Below are positions 1 through 8,417 of a stretch of 64,000 nt of DNA, piece by piece. The translations under genes and the position numbers were made by a program. The DNA is from Streptomyces cyaneus (lineage in GTDB: Bacteria; Actinomycetota; Actinomycetes; Streptomycetales; Streptomycetaceae): NCBI RefSeq assembly GCF_004028635.1, contig NZ_RQJW01000007.1, positions 248,001-312,000 on the forward strand, in the 5' to 3' direction. Under the pieces are notes generated by a model. That model ran no database searches. It was not told where the DNA came from and saw nothing but the letters and a program-made list of their open reading frames with translations. Positions within the stretch are counted from its first letter, which is position 1; the number at the start of each line of letters is the position of its first letter.

Positions 1-208
1 AGGCCGCGAGCGCTCGGGCCTGCCGCTCCAGTTCGGCGAAGGTGAGGCCGGTCCGTCCGTCGTGGAGCGCCGGGCGGTCCGGCCAGTTGCTCGCGGCCGC
101 TTGGACGATGTCGCCGAGCGCCGGCGCCGGGAAGGCCCGGTCGGCGGGGTCGAGCGACCACGGAGGCAGCGGTGTCGTCAACGCCACCGGCACAGAGGTC
201 TCCGTCAC
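1..208 (-). CDS. AMP-dependent synthetase / NRPS adenylation protein, N-terminal part (runs off the window)
   Basis: Only the first ~69 codons are present; the gene continues beyond position 1. The reading frame begins GTG at 208 and shows the typical start of an adenylation domain: a short Pro-rich lead, then a segment ending WPDRPALHDGRTGLTFAELE, the usual 'acceptor helix' entry of acyl-CoA ligases and NRPS A domains. The start overlaps the stop of the GNAT gene (GTGA, 205-208), so the two are probably translationally coupled. It cannot be decided from this fragment whether it is a stand-alone ligase or a multidomain NRPS. The substrate code lies outside the window. Confidence 0.75.
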   Translation of the reverse strand, partial: MTETSVPVALTTPLPPWSLDPADRAFPAPALGDIVQAAASNWPDRPALHDGRTGLTFAELERQARALAA

Positions 209-678
209 GAGACGCCATTCCCTTCAACGTCGTAGAAGAAGCGGACCTTGGGTTTGGCCCCGGCGCCCATGCGCCGGTAGAAGCCGATGCCGAGCTCGTT
301 GTGCGGAGGGGTCTGCCACTCGGCCCAGCCGCAGCCGTGGGCGACGGCGAACTCCCGCAGCCGCTCGAAGAACGTGCGGCCGAGCCCCATCCCCCGGTAC
401 GGCTCCTGGAGGTAGAGGCAGTCCATGTAGACGAAGGGTTCGGCGCCCCAGGTGGCGAAGTCGATGGTGACGGTCATGAAGCCGCAGGGCTCCCCGTCGT
501 CCGTCGCGATCCAGCCGTACAGCGCCGGCTGCTCCGAGAACAGCGCCGTACGCCAGCGCTCGACCTGGCCGTTCTCCCGGAAGTCCGCCTTCTCGTACGC
601 CGCGTGCTCGCGGCACAGCGCCAGCAGCGCGTCCAGGTGGCCAGGCTCGATCGGCTGCACCTTGATGTCGCGGCTCAT
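205..678 (-). CDS. GNAT family N-acetyltransferase
   Basis: About 157 aa. A compact GNAT fold is visible: central beta strands (GFMTVTID), then the acetyl-CoA pyrophosphate-binding motif in a segment reading EPYRGMGLGRTFFERL (R/Q-x-x-G-x-G/A type), and a C-terminal FYRRMGA. It should transfer an acetyl or other acyl group from CoA to an amine; the substrate is unknown. The ATG at 678 overlaps the stop of the upstream gene as ATGA; a GTG two codons upstream (684) is possible. Its place between a conserved hypothetical and an adenylation enzyme suggests tailoring in a small biosynthetic operon. That role is inference. Confidence 0.85.
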   Translation of the reverse strand: MSRDIKVQPIEPGHLDALLALCREHAAYEKADFRENGQVERWRTALFSEQPALYGWIATDDGEPCGFMTVTIDFATWGAEPFVYMDCLYLQEPYRGMGLGRTFFERLREFAVAHGCGWAEWQTPPHNELGIGFYRRMGAGAKPKVRFFYDVEGNGVS

Positions 679-1196
679 ACCCACCCCGAGAAGGTCGTGG
701 CCAGGTACGCGTCGAGCGAGGCCTGGTCGAGCCGGCCTTGCGCCAGCACGGTGTTGACCCAGGCGTCGCGCTCGAAATTGATGACCTCGAGCTCCCAGAC
801 GCAGGCGATCAGGTCACGCTGGGCGAGGGGTGCGACCGTGGTGTTCCCCTCGGCGTCGACCGTCGTGCCGCGCACCCAGTGCTTGAGCATGTTGGCGTCG
901 TACCACTGGCTCACCAGCAGGTAGTCGCCTTCGTCTCCGTAATGCAGGATCAGGAAGCCGACGGGGTGGTCTCCGCCTTGTGGGTGTTCGCTCAGCACCG
1001 TGGCGGCCTGCTCCCGCAGCCACTCGGGCGCCGGGAGGTCGGCGGAGCGTTCCGGGTCCGCGAACATCCCGTACGCCTTCAGAATTCGGCCAGACACTTC
1101 CACCGGCGGGAGCGCCTTGACCAGGCGCGGCGAGTACGTCAGCGGGTTCAGGTAAGTGCTTTCCCCGCCAGCAAGTAATTGGCCAATTTCCATCAT
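675..1196 (-). CDS. Conserved hypothetical protein (173 aa), first gene of an adenylation-enzyme operon
   Basis: 173 aa, soluble, no signal peptide or membrane segment. The sequence is Trp/Tyr-rich in the middle (LILHYGDEGDYLLVSQWYD) and ends TTFSGWV. I do not recognise a named family. It starts ATG at 1196 after a GGAGG-like ribosome binding site and ends overlapping the GNAT start by 4 bp, so it appears to be the promoter-proximal gene of a minus-strand operon: this gene, GNAT, adenylation protein. The context suggests an accessory role in activated-acyl or amino-acid chemistry, but no catalytic motif was identified. Confidence 0.7.
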   Translation of the reverse strand: MMEIGQLLAGGESTYLNPLTYSPRLVKALPPVEVSGRILKAYGMFADPERSADLPAPEWLREQAATVLSEHPQGGDHPVGFLILHYGDEGDYLLVSQWYDANMLKHWVRGTTVDAEGNTTVAPLAQRDLIACVWELEVINFERDAWVNTVLAQGRLDQASLDAYLATTFSGWV

Positions 1197-2433
1197 GCGC
1201 TCGTTCGCCTCCGAACTGCCCTCGGATCGTCGATGCGGAAGGCGTCCATCCGCTTTACGACTCGTGCGGTATTGAGAAAGCTAGCCTTCTGTCCGTTTCG
1301 GCACTAATGACTTGGACTGTCAAAGTATTTGGTCGCCGTTAACCTCAATCGTTCTGGCGCCTTGAGGTCTGGTCACTGCCTCCGACTTCGCCCACGCCGA
1401 GGCAGCCCCCTTCGCCTCGAACGCGCCATCGTTGCTGGTCAGGCGATTACGGCAGGGCGATGAGCCGCTGCCGGCAGAAGCGGCCGACCGCGGCGGAAGC
1501 AAGCCCAAAGAGGTGGAAACTCACGGGGAGAAGTTCTACAGATTTCAACGTCTGGACATCGCGGCAGAGCCTCGCCGCGCCCCCGTCATTCGCTCAAGAC
1601 GCCCAAGAAACTCCCCCCGGATATCAAGCACTGGCCCGTCCCCGACAGCCACCGGATGAACACCCTTGCGGCTATCAACAATTCGAGGATGCCTACTGAC
1701 GTTCGATCATGTCAAGGGGAGTCCGACCGGTGATCCATCCCAATTGAGCCGAAAGTCGACCATGAATGGCAGAGCGTCCGGCATTGGCCGTGCCGCGCCG
1801 GTCCACATACCACTTTTCTTTAGCGACCTTCCAGTCTCCTGGAGAAAAATTTGCCGCTTGACGCCCGCCGATGATCATCGGCGCATCCTGGAGCGCAATT
1901 GGTTGAAAGCGGGACTGCCCTCAATGTGTGCCGTTGGGCCGACGTCAGCGCGCCGGAGTCGGTCCTGCTGTCCCTCGGCCACGCGGTGCTGCGCGGCCGG
2001 CGCGACGACGCTCCTCGGGTGTCGCGGAAACCACGACGTCCGGCACCGGTCCCTCCCCTCGTGGGGACCGGTGCCGGACGGCGGGGGTGGTGTCGATCCG
2101 CGGAACCTGCCGTGCCGGTGGGCGGCGGGTCAGTGCGGATCGAACAGGATGAGGTTGGCGCGAGGTGTCCGTCGGTCCTGCGGGAGGAGATCCGACGGAA
2201 GTGGATCCTGCCGAAGGTGGCCGAGAACGTGCGGCGCCATGAGTGGTCTCTCCGAGCTCTGGGCTGGTGGCCTGCCTGAGCGACGCGCGCGGGATGCGCA
2301 CTTGCGTCGTGATCCTGCCAGTCGAGGGTGCCGGCGAGGAGCGTCCGGTCTCCGGATCCCGCCTTTACCGCAGGTCAGCCGTATAAAGTGAGTTTTCCGG
2401 TCCGGATGTCCAGGTGCGGCGGAGGTAACAGGA
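1197..2433. other. 1.2-kb stretch without a convincing gene
   Basis: No reading frame here has both Streptomyces-like third-position GC and a ribosome binding site. Base composition is lower in G+C in the first half (about 1200-1900) than in the neighbouring genes. Short pieces look coding for 20-30 codons (for instance minus strand near 1750-1850 and plus strand near 1940-2010) and then lose the bias, which fits decayed gene remnants. The stretch contains a strong hairpin (2037-2080) and probably the promoter of the nSTAND gene; a TATAAA at 2382-2387 is a candidate -10. Nothing else was identified. Confidence 0.5.
2037..2080. terminator. Perfect 17-bp hairpin, probable terminator
   Basis: Arms 2037-2053 and 2064-2080 (cgtccggcaccggtccc and its exact complement) enclose a 10-nt loop. 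Such GC-rich stems without a long U-tract are common Streptomyces terminators. It could end transcription from either side; the flanking region holds only gene remnants. Confidence 0.65.
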
Positions 2434-5400
2434 GTGGAGGCCTTGAGTTCCGATGCGGGGGCGCGCACAGCCTTCGCGGAACGGCTCGCGCTGCTCTACA
2501 AGGAGGCCGGCAATCCGCCGCTCAAGAGCGTGGCCGAGGCGGTCGTGCGACTTCAGCGGGTCGACGAGCGGGGGCGGCCCGTACGGGTGTCCGCCCAGCG
2601 GATCAGCGACTGGCGCCGCGCCAAGAACGTGCCTGCCCAGTTCGCCGCCCTCCAAGCCGTACTGCATGTCCTGATCCCCCAGGCCCGGCGTGCGCGTCCG
2701 GTGCCCGTGTCCGCCGGGCTGTACGACCAGGGCCAGTGGCAGCGGCTGTGGGAGCGTGCGACCGCCGGGGAAGAGGAGGAGCAGACTCCGGTCGAGGCCT
2801 CCGCGGTTGCCGGTGGGGTGTGTCCGTACCGGGGGCTGGCCTCCTACCGGCAGCAGGACGCCGGGTGGTTCTTCGGCCGGCAGCGGAGTACCGATTCCCT
2901 GGTCGCCCAGCTGCGCGCGGCCCAGAAGACCGGCGGCCTCGTCATGCTCGTCGGCGCCTCGGGCGCCGGTAAGTCCTCGCTGCTGAACGCGGGCCTGGTG
3001 CCCGCCCTGCAGAACGGTGCGCTGAGCGGTGAGAGCGGCCGGTCGAGCGCGGTGGTGCAGCTCGTACCGGGCGCAGATCCGCTGGCCGAGCTGACCCGCC
3101 GTATTCCGGAACTCTCGGACGTCGTCTCTTCCGACGTGGCGGGGCCGGGCCGCCCCGAGGAGGCGGAGGAAACCGGCGCGCAGGAACTCGGCACGGACTT
3201 CGTGCAGTCCGCACGTGACGCCGTCCTCGCCTGGGTCCGGCGTGAAGCCTCCTCCTCCAACACTCCGGTCCCTCCTGTCCCTCCTGTCCTCATCGTCGAC
3301 CAGTTCGAAGAGACGTTCACCCTCTGCCCCGACGAAGCAGACCGCCGTACCTTCGTCCAGCTCCTGCACGCCGCCTGCACGCCCGTCGAACCCGGCGGGC
3401 CGGCTCCCGTGCTCGTCGTCCTCGGTATACGCGCCGACTTCTACGAGCAGTGCCTGGGGCACCCGGAGCTGGCCGATGCGCTGCAGCACCGGCACATGGT
3501 GCTCGGGCCGCTGACCACGGCGGAGTTGCGGGAGGCGGTGACCGGGCCGGCCAAGGCTGTGGGGCTGGAGTTGGAGCCGGGGCTGGCGGAGCTGATCGTG
3601 CGGGAGGTGAGTGCGGACGGGCCGCGTGGGACGCATCACGCCGGGGTGTTGCCGTTGCTGTCGCACGCGCTGCTCGCGACATGGCAGCGGCGGAAGGCGG
3701 GGCGGCTGACGCTGGCCGGGTACCGGGCGGCCGGGGGGATCCAGGGGGCCGTCGCCGCCACGGCCGAGCGCGCCTGGTCCGGGCTCGATCCGGCGGCACG
3801 TACGGCCGCGCGGCTGCTGCTGCTCAGGCTGGTGCGGCTGAGCGAGGACACGCAGGCGACCCGGCGGCGGGGCACCCGGCGGCAGCTGGCGGCGGAGTCG
3901 ACGGATCCGGGCAAGACGGAGGAGTCGCTCGAGGCGCTGGTGCAGGCCCGGCTGGTGACGCTGGACGCGGAGACCGTGGAGATCACACACGAGGCGCTGC
4001 TCCACGCCTGGCCGCGGCTGCGGGACTGGATCGACGAGGACCGGCAGGGCAATCTGCTGCGCCAGCGGCTGGAGGAGGACGGCCGGGCCTGGGAGGAGTC
4101 CGGGCGTGACTCGTCGCTGCTCTACCGGGGCTCCCGGCTGGGGCAGGCCCGCAGCTGGGCGCGGTCGGCCGGGGACACCTTTCTGACCCGGAGCGCGGTG
4201 GAGTTCCTGGCCGCCGCGGTCCGGCTGCGCAGGCGCATGGTCTGGATCATGCGGAGCGCGGTCGCGGCGCTGGTCGCGCTGGCGATGCTGGCCATCGGTG
4301 CGGCGGTGGTCGCCTGGCAGCAGCGGGACGAGGCCGTGTTCGCGCAGGTGCTCGCCGAGGCCGACCGCTTCCAGTACTCGGACCCGTCGCTGTCCGCCCA
4401 GCTCGACCTGGTGGCCCACCGCCTGCGCCCGGACGACGAGGACCCCAACAGCCGGCTGATCTCGATCGTGAACGCCCCGCTGGCCACACCCCTGCGCGGT
4501 CACACCGGCGCCGTCTACCTCACCACCTTCAGCCCGAACGGACGGCTCCTGGCCACCGCCAGCTACGACCGGACCGTACGGCTGTGGGACGTCGCCGACC
4601 GGGCGCGGCCCGAGCCCCTGGGCAAGCCGCTGACCGGGCACAAGAGCTGGGTGAGCAGCGCGGTCTTCAGCCCCGACGGCCACACCCTGGCCAGCGCCGC
4701 CGACGACGGCACGGTCCGGCTGTGGGACGTACGGCACCCGAGTCGGCCGCGTGCGCTCGGCGCGCCCCTGACCGGGCACGAGGGCACGATCTATCTGGTC
4801 GCCTTCAGCCCGGACGGCCGCACCCTCGCCTCCGTCAGCGAGGACCGCACCGTGCGGTTGTGGGACGTGGCCGATCCGAAGCGGCCCAAGGCGCTCGCCA
4901 CGCTGACCGGTGCCGACGCGGCCGTGCGGTCCGTGGCGTTCAGCCCGGACGGACGGACGCTGGCCGCCGGTGGCGACGACAAGACCATCCGGCTGTGGGA
5001 CGTGGCCGAACCGGACCGGCCGAAGGCGCTTTCCACGCTGACCGGGCACACCGGCCTCGTCCACTCCGTCGCCTTCAGCCCCGACGGCCGCACCCTCGCG
5101 AGCGGCAGCGCCGACGACACCGTCCGGCTCTGGGACGTCTCCGACCCACGGCACGGCACCCAGCGGGGAGCACCACTCACCGGCCACACCGGCCCCATCT
5201 GGTCGGTGGCCTTCAACCCCCGCGGCAACATGCTCGCCGCCGCCAGCGCCGACAGCACGGCGAGCTTGTGGAACGTGAGCGACCCGGCGTATCCCTCGCA
5301 GGTCGGCGAGCCCCTCGCGGGCGCCAGCGGGGAGATGTACGCGCTCGGGTTCAGCCCGGACGGCCGCACCCTCGCCACCGGCAGCGGCGACAGCAAGGTG

Positions 5401-6471
5401 CGGCTGTGGTCGATCCCCACGTCGGACATGGTCGGCGGCAACGGGGCGTTCCGCCCGGACGGCAAGGTGCTCGCCACGGCCGCGCGCGACGGAGGGATCC
5501 GGCTGTGGGACGTACGGGATCCCGCCCGGCCGGCGGCGCTGAGCAAGCCGTTCCTGCCCGGGGACACCGGCCAGCGCTCCCAGGTGTTCTCACCCGACGG
5601 CCGGACGCTCGCGGTGACGACGGGCGAGCAGAGCGTGCGCCTGTGGAACGTCGGCGACCCGGCCCACCCGGCCCCCTACGACTCCCCCCTCTTCCTGCGC
5701 ACCCGGTTCATGGGCCCCGACGCGCTGGCGTACAGCCCGGACGGGCGGACGCTGGCCACCGCCTGGGACGACCGCACGATCCGGTTGTGGAACGTCAGCG
5801 ACCCCGCCCATGTCGTGCCGCTCGGCCCGCCCATCACCGGGCACACCGGCTACATCAACTCCCTCGCCTTCAGCCGGGACGGCCGCACCCTGGCCAGCGG
5901 CAGCGCGGACGCCACCATCCGGCTGTGGAAGGTGACCGACCCCCGCCGTCCCACCGCGCTCGGCGCGCCGCTCACCGGTCACACCGGCCCCGTCAACGCG
6001 CTCGCCTACAGCCCGGACGGCCATACGCTGGCCAGCGGCAGCGACGACGACACCGTACGGCTCTGGGACGTCGCCGACCCGCGCGAGGCGACCCCGCACG
6101 GCGACCCCCTCACCGGTCACACCGAAGCGGTCGTCTCACTGACGTTCAGCGCGGGCGGGCACTACCTGGCCAGCGGCGGCAACGACAACACGGTCCGGCT
6201 GTGGAACGTCTCCTCCCCGTCCGACGCCTCTGCCGTCGGCCAGGCGATGAGCCCGAACGCCAAGACCGGCAACTTCCTGTCGTTCAGCCCGACGAGCCAC
6301 ATGCTCGGCGTCTCCAGCGGCACCGACACCGTCCGGCTGTGGAACCTGGACGTGGACCAGGCGATCCGCCGCGTCTGCTCGACCACGCAGGGCGTACTGA
6401 CGCGGGAGAAGTGGCACGAGTATCTGCCTCGGCTGTCGTACGAGCCGCCGTGCGCGGAAGCAGAGAAGTAG
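2434..6471 (+). CDS. nSTAND1 NTPase with C-terminal WD40 repeats (1345 aa)
   Basis: A large signalling NTPase. Residues ~1-115 form a small helical domain resembling the N-terminal region found before nSTAND1 modules. Then comes the entry motif CPYRGLASYRQQDAGWFFGR, a P-loop GASGAGKS at ~174-181, and Walker B VLIVDQFEE at ~285-293. A winged-helix-like region around HEALLHAWPRLRDW follows. One transmembrane helix lies at ~606-628. Residues ~688-1330 hold 14 WD40-type repeats (GHTGxVxSVAFSPDGRTLASGS...VRLWDV), enough for two seven-bladed propellers. The first part would face the cytoplasm; the side on which the propellers lie is uncertain. Proteins of this class act as ligand-sensing switches, some in conflict or defence; the trigger here is unknown. 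The GTG start follows ggaggt at about 10 bp. It is monocistronic as far as visible. Confidence 0.9.
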   Translation: MEALSSDAGARTAFAERLALLYKEAGNPPLKSVAEAVVRLQRVDERGRPVRVSAQRISDWRRAKNVPAQFAALQAVLHVLIPQARRARPVPVSAGLYDQGQWQRLWERATAGEEEEQTPVEASAVAGGVCPYRGLASYRQQDAGWFFGRQRSTDSLVAQLRAAQKTGGLVMLVGASGAGKSSLLNAGLVPALQNGALSGESGRSSAVVQLVPGADPLAELTRRIPELSDVVSSDVAGPGRPEEAEETGAQELGTDFVQSARDAVLAWVRREASSSNTPVPPVPPVLIVDQFEETFTLCPDEADRRTFVQLLHAACTPVEPGGPAPVLVVLGIRADFYEQCLGHPELADALQHRHMVLGPLTTAELREAVTGPAKAVGLELEPGLAELIVREVSADGPRGTHHAGVLPLLSHALLATWQRRKAGRLTLAGYRAAGGIQGAVAATAERAWSGLDPAARTAARLLLLRLVRLSEDTQATRRRGTRRQLAAESTDPGKTEESLEALVQARLVTLDAETVEITHEALLHAWPRLRDWIDEDRQGNLLRQRLEEDGRAWEESGRDSSLLYRGSRLGQARSWARSAGDTFLTRSAVEFLAAAVRLRRRMVWIMRSAVAALVALAMLAIGAAVVAWQQRDEAVFAQVLAEADRFQYSDPSLSAQLDLVAHRLRPDDEDPNSRLISIVNAPLATPLRGHTGAVYLTTFSPNGRLLATASYDRTVRLWDVADRARPEPLGKPLTGHKSWVSSAVFSPDGHTLASAADDGTVRLWDVRHPSRPRALGAPLTGHEGTIYLVAFSPDGRTLASVSEDRTVRLWDVADPKRPKALATLTGADAAVRSVAFSPDGRTLAAGGDDKTIRLWDVAEPDRPKALSTLTGHTGLVHSVAFSPDGRTLASGSADDTVRLWDVSDPRHGTQRGAPLTGHTGPIWSVAFNPRGNMLAAASADSTASLWNVSDPAYPSQVGEPLAGASGEMYALGFSPDGRTLATGSGDSKVRLWSIPTSDMVGGNGAFRPDGKVLATAARDGGIRLWDVRDPARPAALSKPFLPGDTGQRSQVFSPDGRTLAVTTGEQSVRLWNVGDPAHPAPYDSPLFLRTRFMGPDALAYSPDGRTLATAWDDRTIRLWNVSDPAHVVPLGPPITGHTGYINSLAFSRDGRTLASGSADATIRLWKVTDPRRPTALGAPLTGHTGPVNALAYSPDGHTLASGSDDDTVRLWDVADPREATPHGDPLTGHTEAVVSLTFSAGGHYLASGGNDNTVRLWNVSSPSDASAVGQAMSPNAKTGNFLSFSPTSHMLGVSSGTDTVRLWNLDVDQAIRRVCSTTQGVLTREKWHEYLPRLSYEPPCAEAEK

Positions 6472-6724
6472 AAGCGTGCGCTCAGTGACGGGGCGGAGAC
6501 GCAAGTGGCATGACAGGGGTTCGGCGGACAGCGGTTTCCGTGATCCCGATCACAACCCCGGGCCGCAGCCGATCGGGCGGCTCCCGCGAAGCAGACGACC
6601 TTGTTACTGTTGGCCTCAGCCCGATCGCTGGTGCATCCCCCGTCGCCAGCGGTCGGGCCTTCGCATGTCCGCGGCCCGGTCGCCCGGCCCGGCGAGGCCG
6701 CTTGAGGAGTCGTACGCTGATCCT

Positions 6725-7348
6725 GTGCCAAAGGCGTACGAAGTGATCACGGACGACCTGCGACACCCGCGCACGCCGATGCTCCGCGACAACCACCGGC
6801 ACCAGTGGGAGAAGGACCGGGCGCGCCGCCCGCTCGCCACCCGGGCCGCGACCGGGGCCACGGAGCACGAGACCGGTCTCGAGGTGCGCGACCTCGTCTT
6901 CCATGCGCGGTACCGGGAGGTCGCCGCGCCCCCGGAACTGGCGAACGCGTTCGGCGTGCCGGAGGGGACCCCGCTCCTGGAGCGCACCTACCGGACCCGG
7001 TGCTCGACCGAGCACGCCCCGTTCAGCCTCGTGACGTCCTACCTGGTCCGCGCCATGATCGCCGCGAATCCCGATCTCCTGGACGACTCCAACGAGCCCT
7101 GGCCGGGCGGCACGCAGAACCAGCTCCACACGGTCGGCATCGAGTTGAGCCGCATCGAGGAGCGGGTCACCGCGCGGCCGCCGACGCCTGGTCAGGCGTG
7201 GGAGCTGGACCTGCCGCCGGGGGCGCCGGTGATCCTGCTGCGCAAGACCTCGTACGACATCACCGACCGCGTCGTGGAGATCTCCGAGGTCACACTGCCC
7301 GGCGACCGTGCGGAACTGCGCTTCACCACTCTCCTGGAAAGGTGGTGA
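6725..7348 (+). CDS. UTRA-domain protein, GntR-like but without a DNA-binding domain
   Basis: About 207 aa. From residue ~20 it matches the linker and UTRA effector-binding domain of GntR/HutC regulators, with segments NHRHQWEKDRARR, TGATEHETGLEV, PLLERTYRTR, GGTQNQLHTVGIEL and RIEERVTARPPTPGQAWEL. The ~60-residue winged HTH that normally comes first is missing: only AYEVITDDLR, which resembles the start of such a domain, precedes the linker, and no HTH is found upstream in any frame. The GTG start at 6725 lies close to a tacgct -10-like box and has no good Shine-Dalgarno. The stop overlaps the next gene (GTGA). It may be a ligand-binding protein or a dimer partner of a full regulator. Confidence 0.8.
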   Translation: MPKAYEVITDDLRHPRTPMLRDNHRHQWEKDRARRPLATRAATGATEHETGLEVRDLVFHARYREVAAPPELANAFGVPEGTPLLERTYRTRCSTEHAPFSLVTSYLVRAMIAANPDLLDDSNEPWPGGTQNQLHTVGIELSRIEERVTARPPTPGQAWELDLPPGAPVILLRKTSYDITDRVVEISEVTLPGDRAELRFTTLLERW

Positions 7349-8121
7349 GTGCGGCCGTGACACCGACCCGGCGCGTCATCATCGTCACCGCTGTTCACGG
7401 CCCTTCGGCGGCGTTCCTGCCGGATGCCCACAAGTCGCTGCGCGCACAGGAGTTGCCGGCCGGCTGGGAGTGGCACTGGGTGATCCAGGAGGACGGGCAG
7501 ACCGACGAGGTCCTCCCGTACGTCCCCGACGACGCGCGCGTGACCTTCCGCCAGGGCCGGCCCGGGGGGCCCGGCGTGGCGCGCACCATCGCGCTCGCGC
7601 ACGCCGAGGGCGAGTACGTGAAGATCCTGGACGCCGACGACCAGCTCACCCCGGGTGTCCTCGCCCGTGACCTGGCGGTCCTCGAAGCCGACCGCGACCT
7701 CGGCTGGACGACCTCCCGGGTCCTGGACCTCCTGCCGGACGGCACGACGGCCGGATTCCCCGGCGACCCCGACGACGGGCCGATCGAGCGGGGCGCCGTA
7801 CTCGACTTCTGGAAGGCGAACGACTTCCGCGCCCAGGTCCACCCGGCGACCCTGTGCGTACGCCGGGACCTCCTGCTCGCCCTCGGCGGCTGGATGGCGC
7901 TCCCCGCATCCGAGGACACGGGCCTGCTGCTCGCGCTCAACTCCGTGAGCCGGGGCTGGTTCTCGGCGGAGGTGGGTCTCCTCTACCGCAAGTGGGAGGG
8001 CCAGGCGACCGGCCAGTCGGCCCACCTGGACCCGACTGAACGGCAGGCCCGCATGGCCGTGGCGGAGGCCAGGGCGCGGGCGCTGGGCTCGTTCGGGTGG
8101 CGCTGTCCGTCGGACCGCTGA
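7345..8121 (+). CDS. Family 2 (GT-A) glycosyltransferase
   Basis: About 258 aa. The N-terminus VIIVTAVHGPS begins a Rossmann-like GT-A fold, and ILDADDQ at ~94-100 provides the DxD metal/nucleotide-sugar motif. Later GGWMALPASEDTGLLLAL resembles the GG...ED acceptor/catalytic region of GT2 enzymes. No membrane segment is visible, so it is likely cytoplasmic. It would transfer a sugar from a nucleotide donor; the acceptor is unknown. The start GTG at 7345 overlaps the stop of the UTRA gene; a second GTG at 7357 is possible. Tight coupling suggests that the UTRA protein and the transferase work on related sugar metabolism (inference). Confidence 0.82.
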   Translation: MSAAVTPTRRVIIVTAVHGPSAAFLPDAHKSLRAQELPAGWEWHWVIQEDGQTDEVLPYVPDDARVTFRQGRPGGPGVARTIALAHAEGEYVKILDADDQLTPGVLARDLAVLEADRDLGWTTSRVLDLLPDGTTAGFPGDPDDGPIERGAVLDFWKANDFRAQVHPATLCVRRDLLLALGGWMALPASEDTGLLLALNSVSRGWFSAEVGLLYRKWEGQATGQSAHLDPTERQARMAVAEARARALGSFGWRCPSDR

Positions 8122-8127
8122 CCGCCG

Positions 8128-8349
8128 CTACTCGGCGACCGCTGCTACCCGGTGACCGCTGCTACCCGTGAGGGAGATGGCCTGGGACGGGCACCTCTCG
8201 GCTGCCTCCCGTACCTGCGGGTCGTCGCCGGTGTCCTCCCGGCCCGGCCGTACGACGCCGTACTCGTCCACGAAGTCGAAGACCGACGGAGCCCTGTGCA
8301 CGCACTCGGCGGAGCCGTAACAGAGGTTCGGGTCGATCGAGACCTTCAT
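8128..8349 (-). CDS. [3Fe-4S]-type ferredoxin
   Basis: 73 aa, acidic, small. Cluster cysteines are C10 and C16 (CYGSAEC) and C53 (RCPSQAI). The position that would hold the additional Cys of a 4Fe-4S site is not Cys, which is the pattern of single-cluster [3Fe-4S] ferredoxins that feed electrons to cytochromes P450 in actinomycetes. A GGGAG ribosome binding site precedes the ATG at 8349. It lies 68 bp downstream of the amidohydrolase on the same strand, so the two may be co-transcribed. No P450 or ferredoxin reductase is adjacent; the only P450 in the window is 15 kb away. Confidence 0.9.
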   Translation of the reverse strand: MKVSIDPNLCYGSAECVHRAPSVFDFVDEYGVVRPGREDTGDDPQVREAAERCPSQAISLTGSSGHRVAAVAE

Positions 8350-8417
8350 CGGCGCTCCCGTCGTGAACCGTGTTCGGGGTTACACGACTGGACTGCCCAG
8401 CTGCCGAGCCCTCTTAA

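Noticed and set aside
1693..1878. 61-codon minus-strand frame (contains GDWKVAKEKWYVDRRGT)
   Set aside because: Might be a remnant of a real protein, but it is too short, has no ribosome binding site and matches nothing I recognise.
1666..2391. 241-codon plus-strand frame in the gene-poor stretch
   Set aside because: Crosses the 2037-2080 hairpin, lacks codon bias over most of its length and gives no recognisable protein.
2365..5187. Long open frame opposite the nSTAND/WD40 gene (940 codons)
   Set aside because: Antisense mirror of a GC-rich gene with regular WD40 repeats; composition is repetitive Arg/Pro/Gly/Val and no domain is recognisable.
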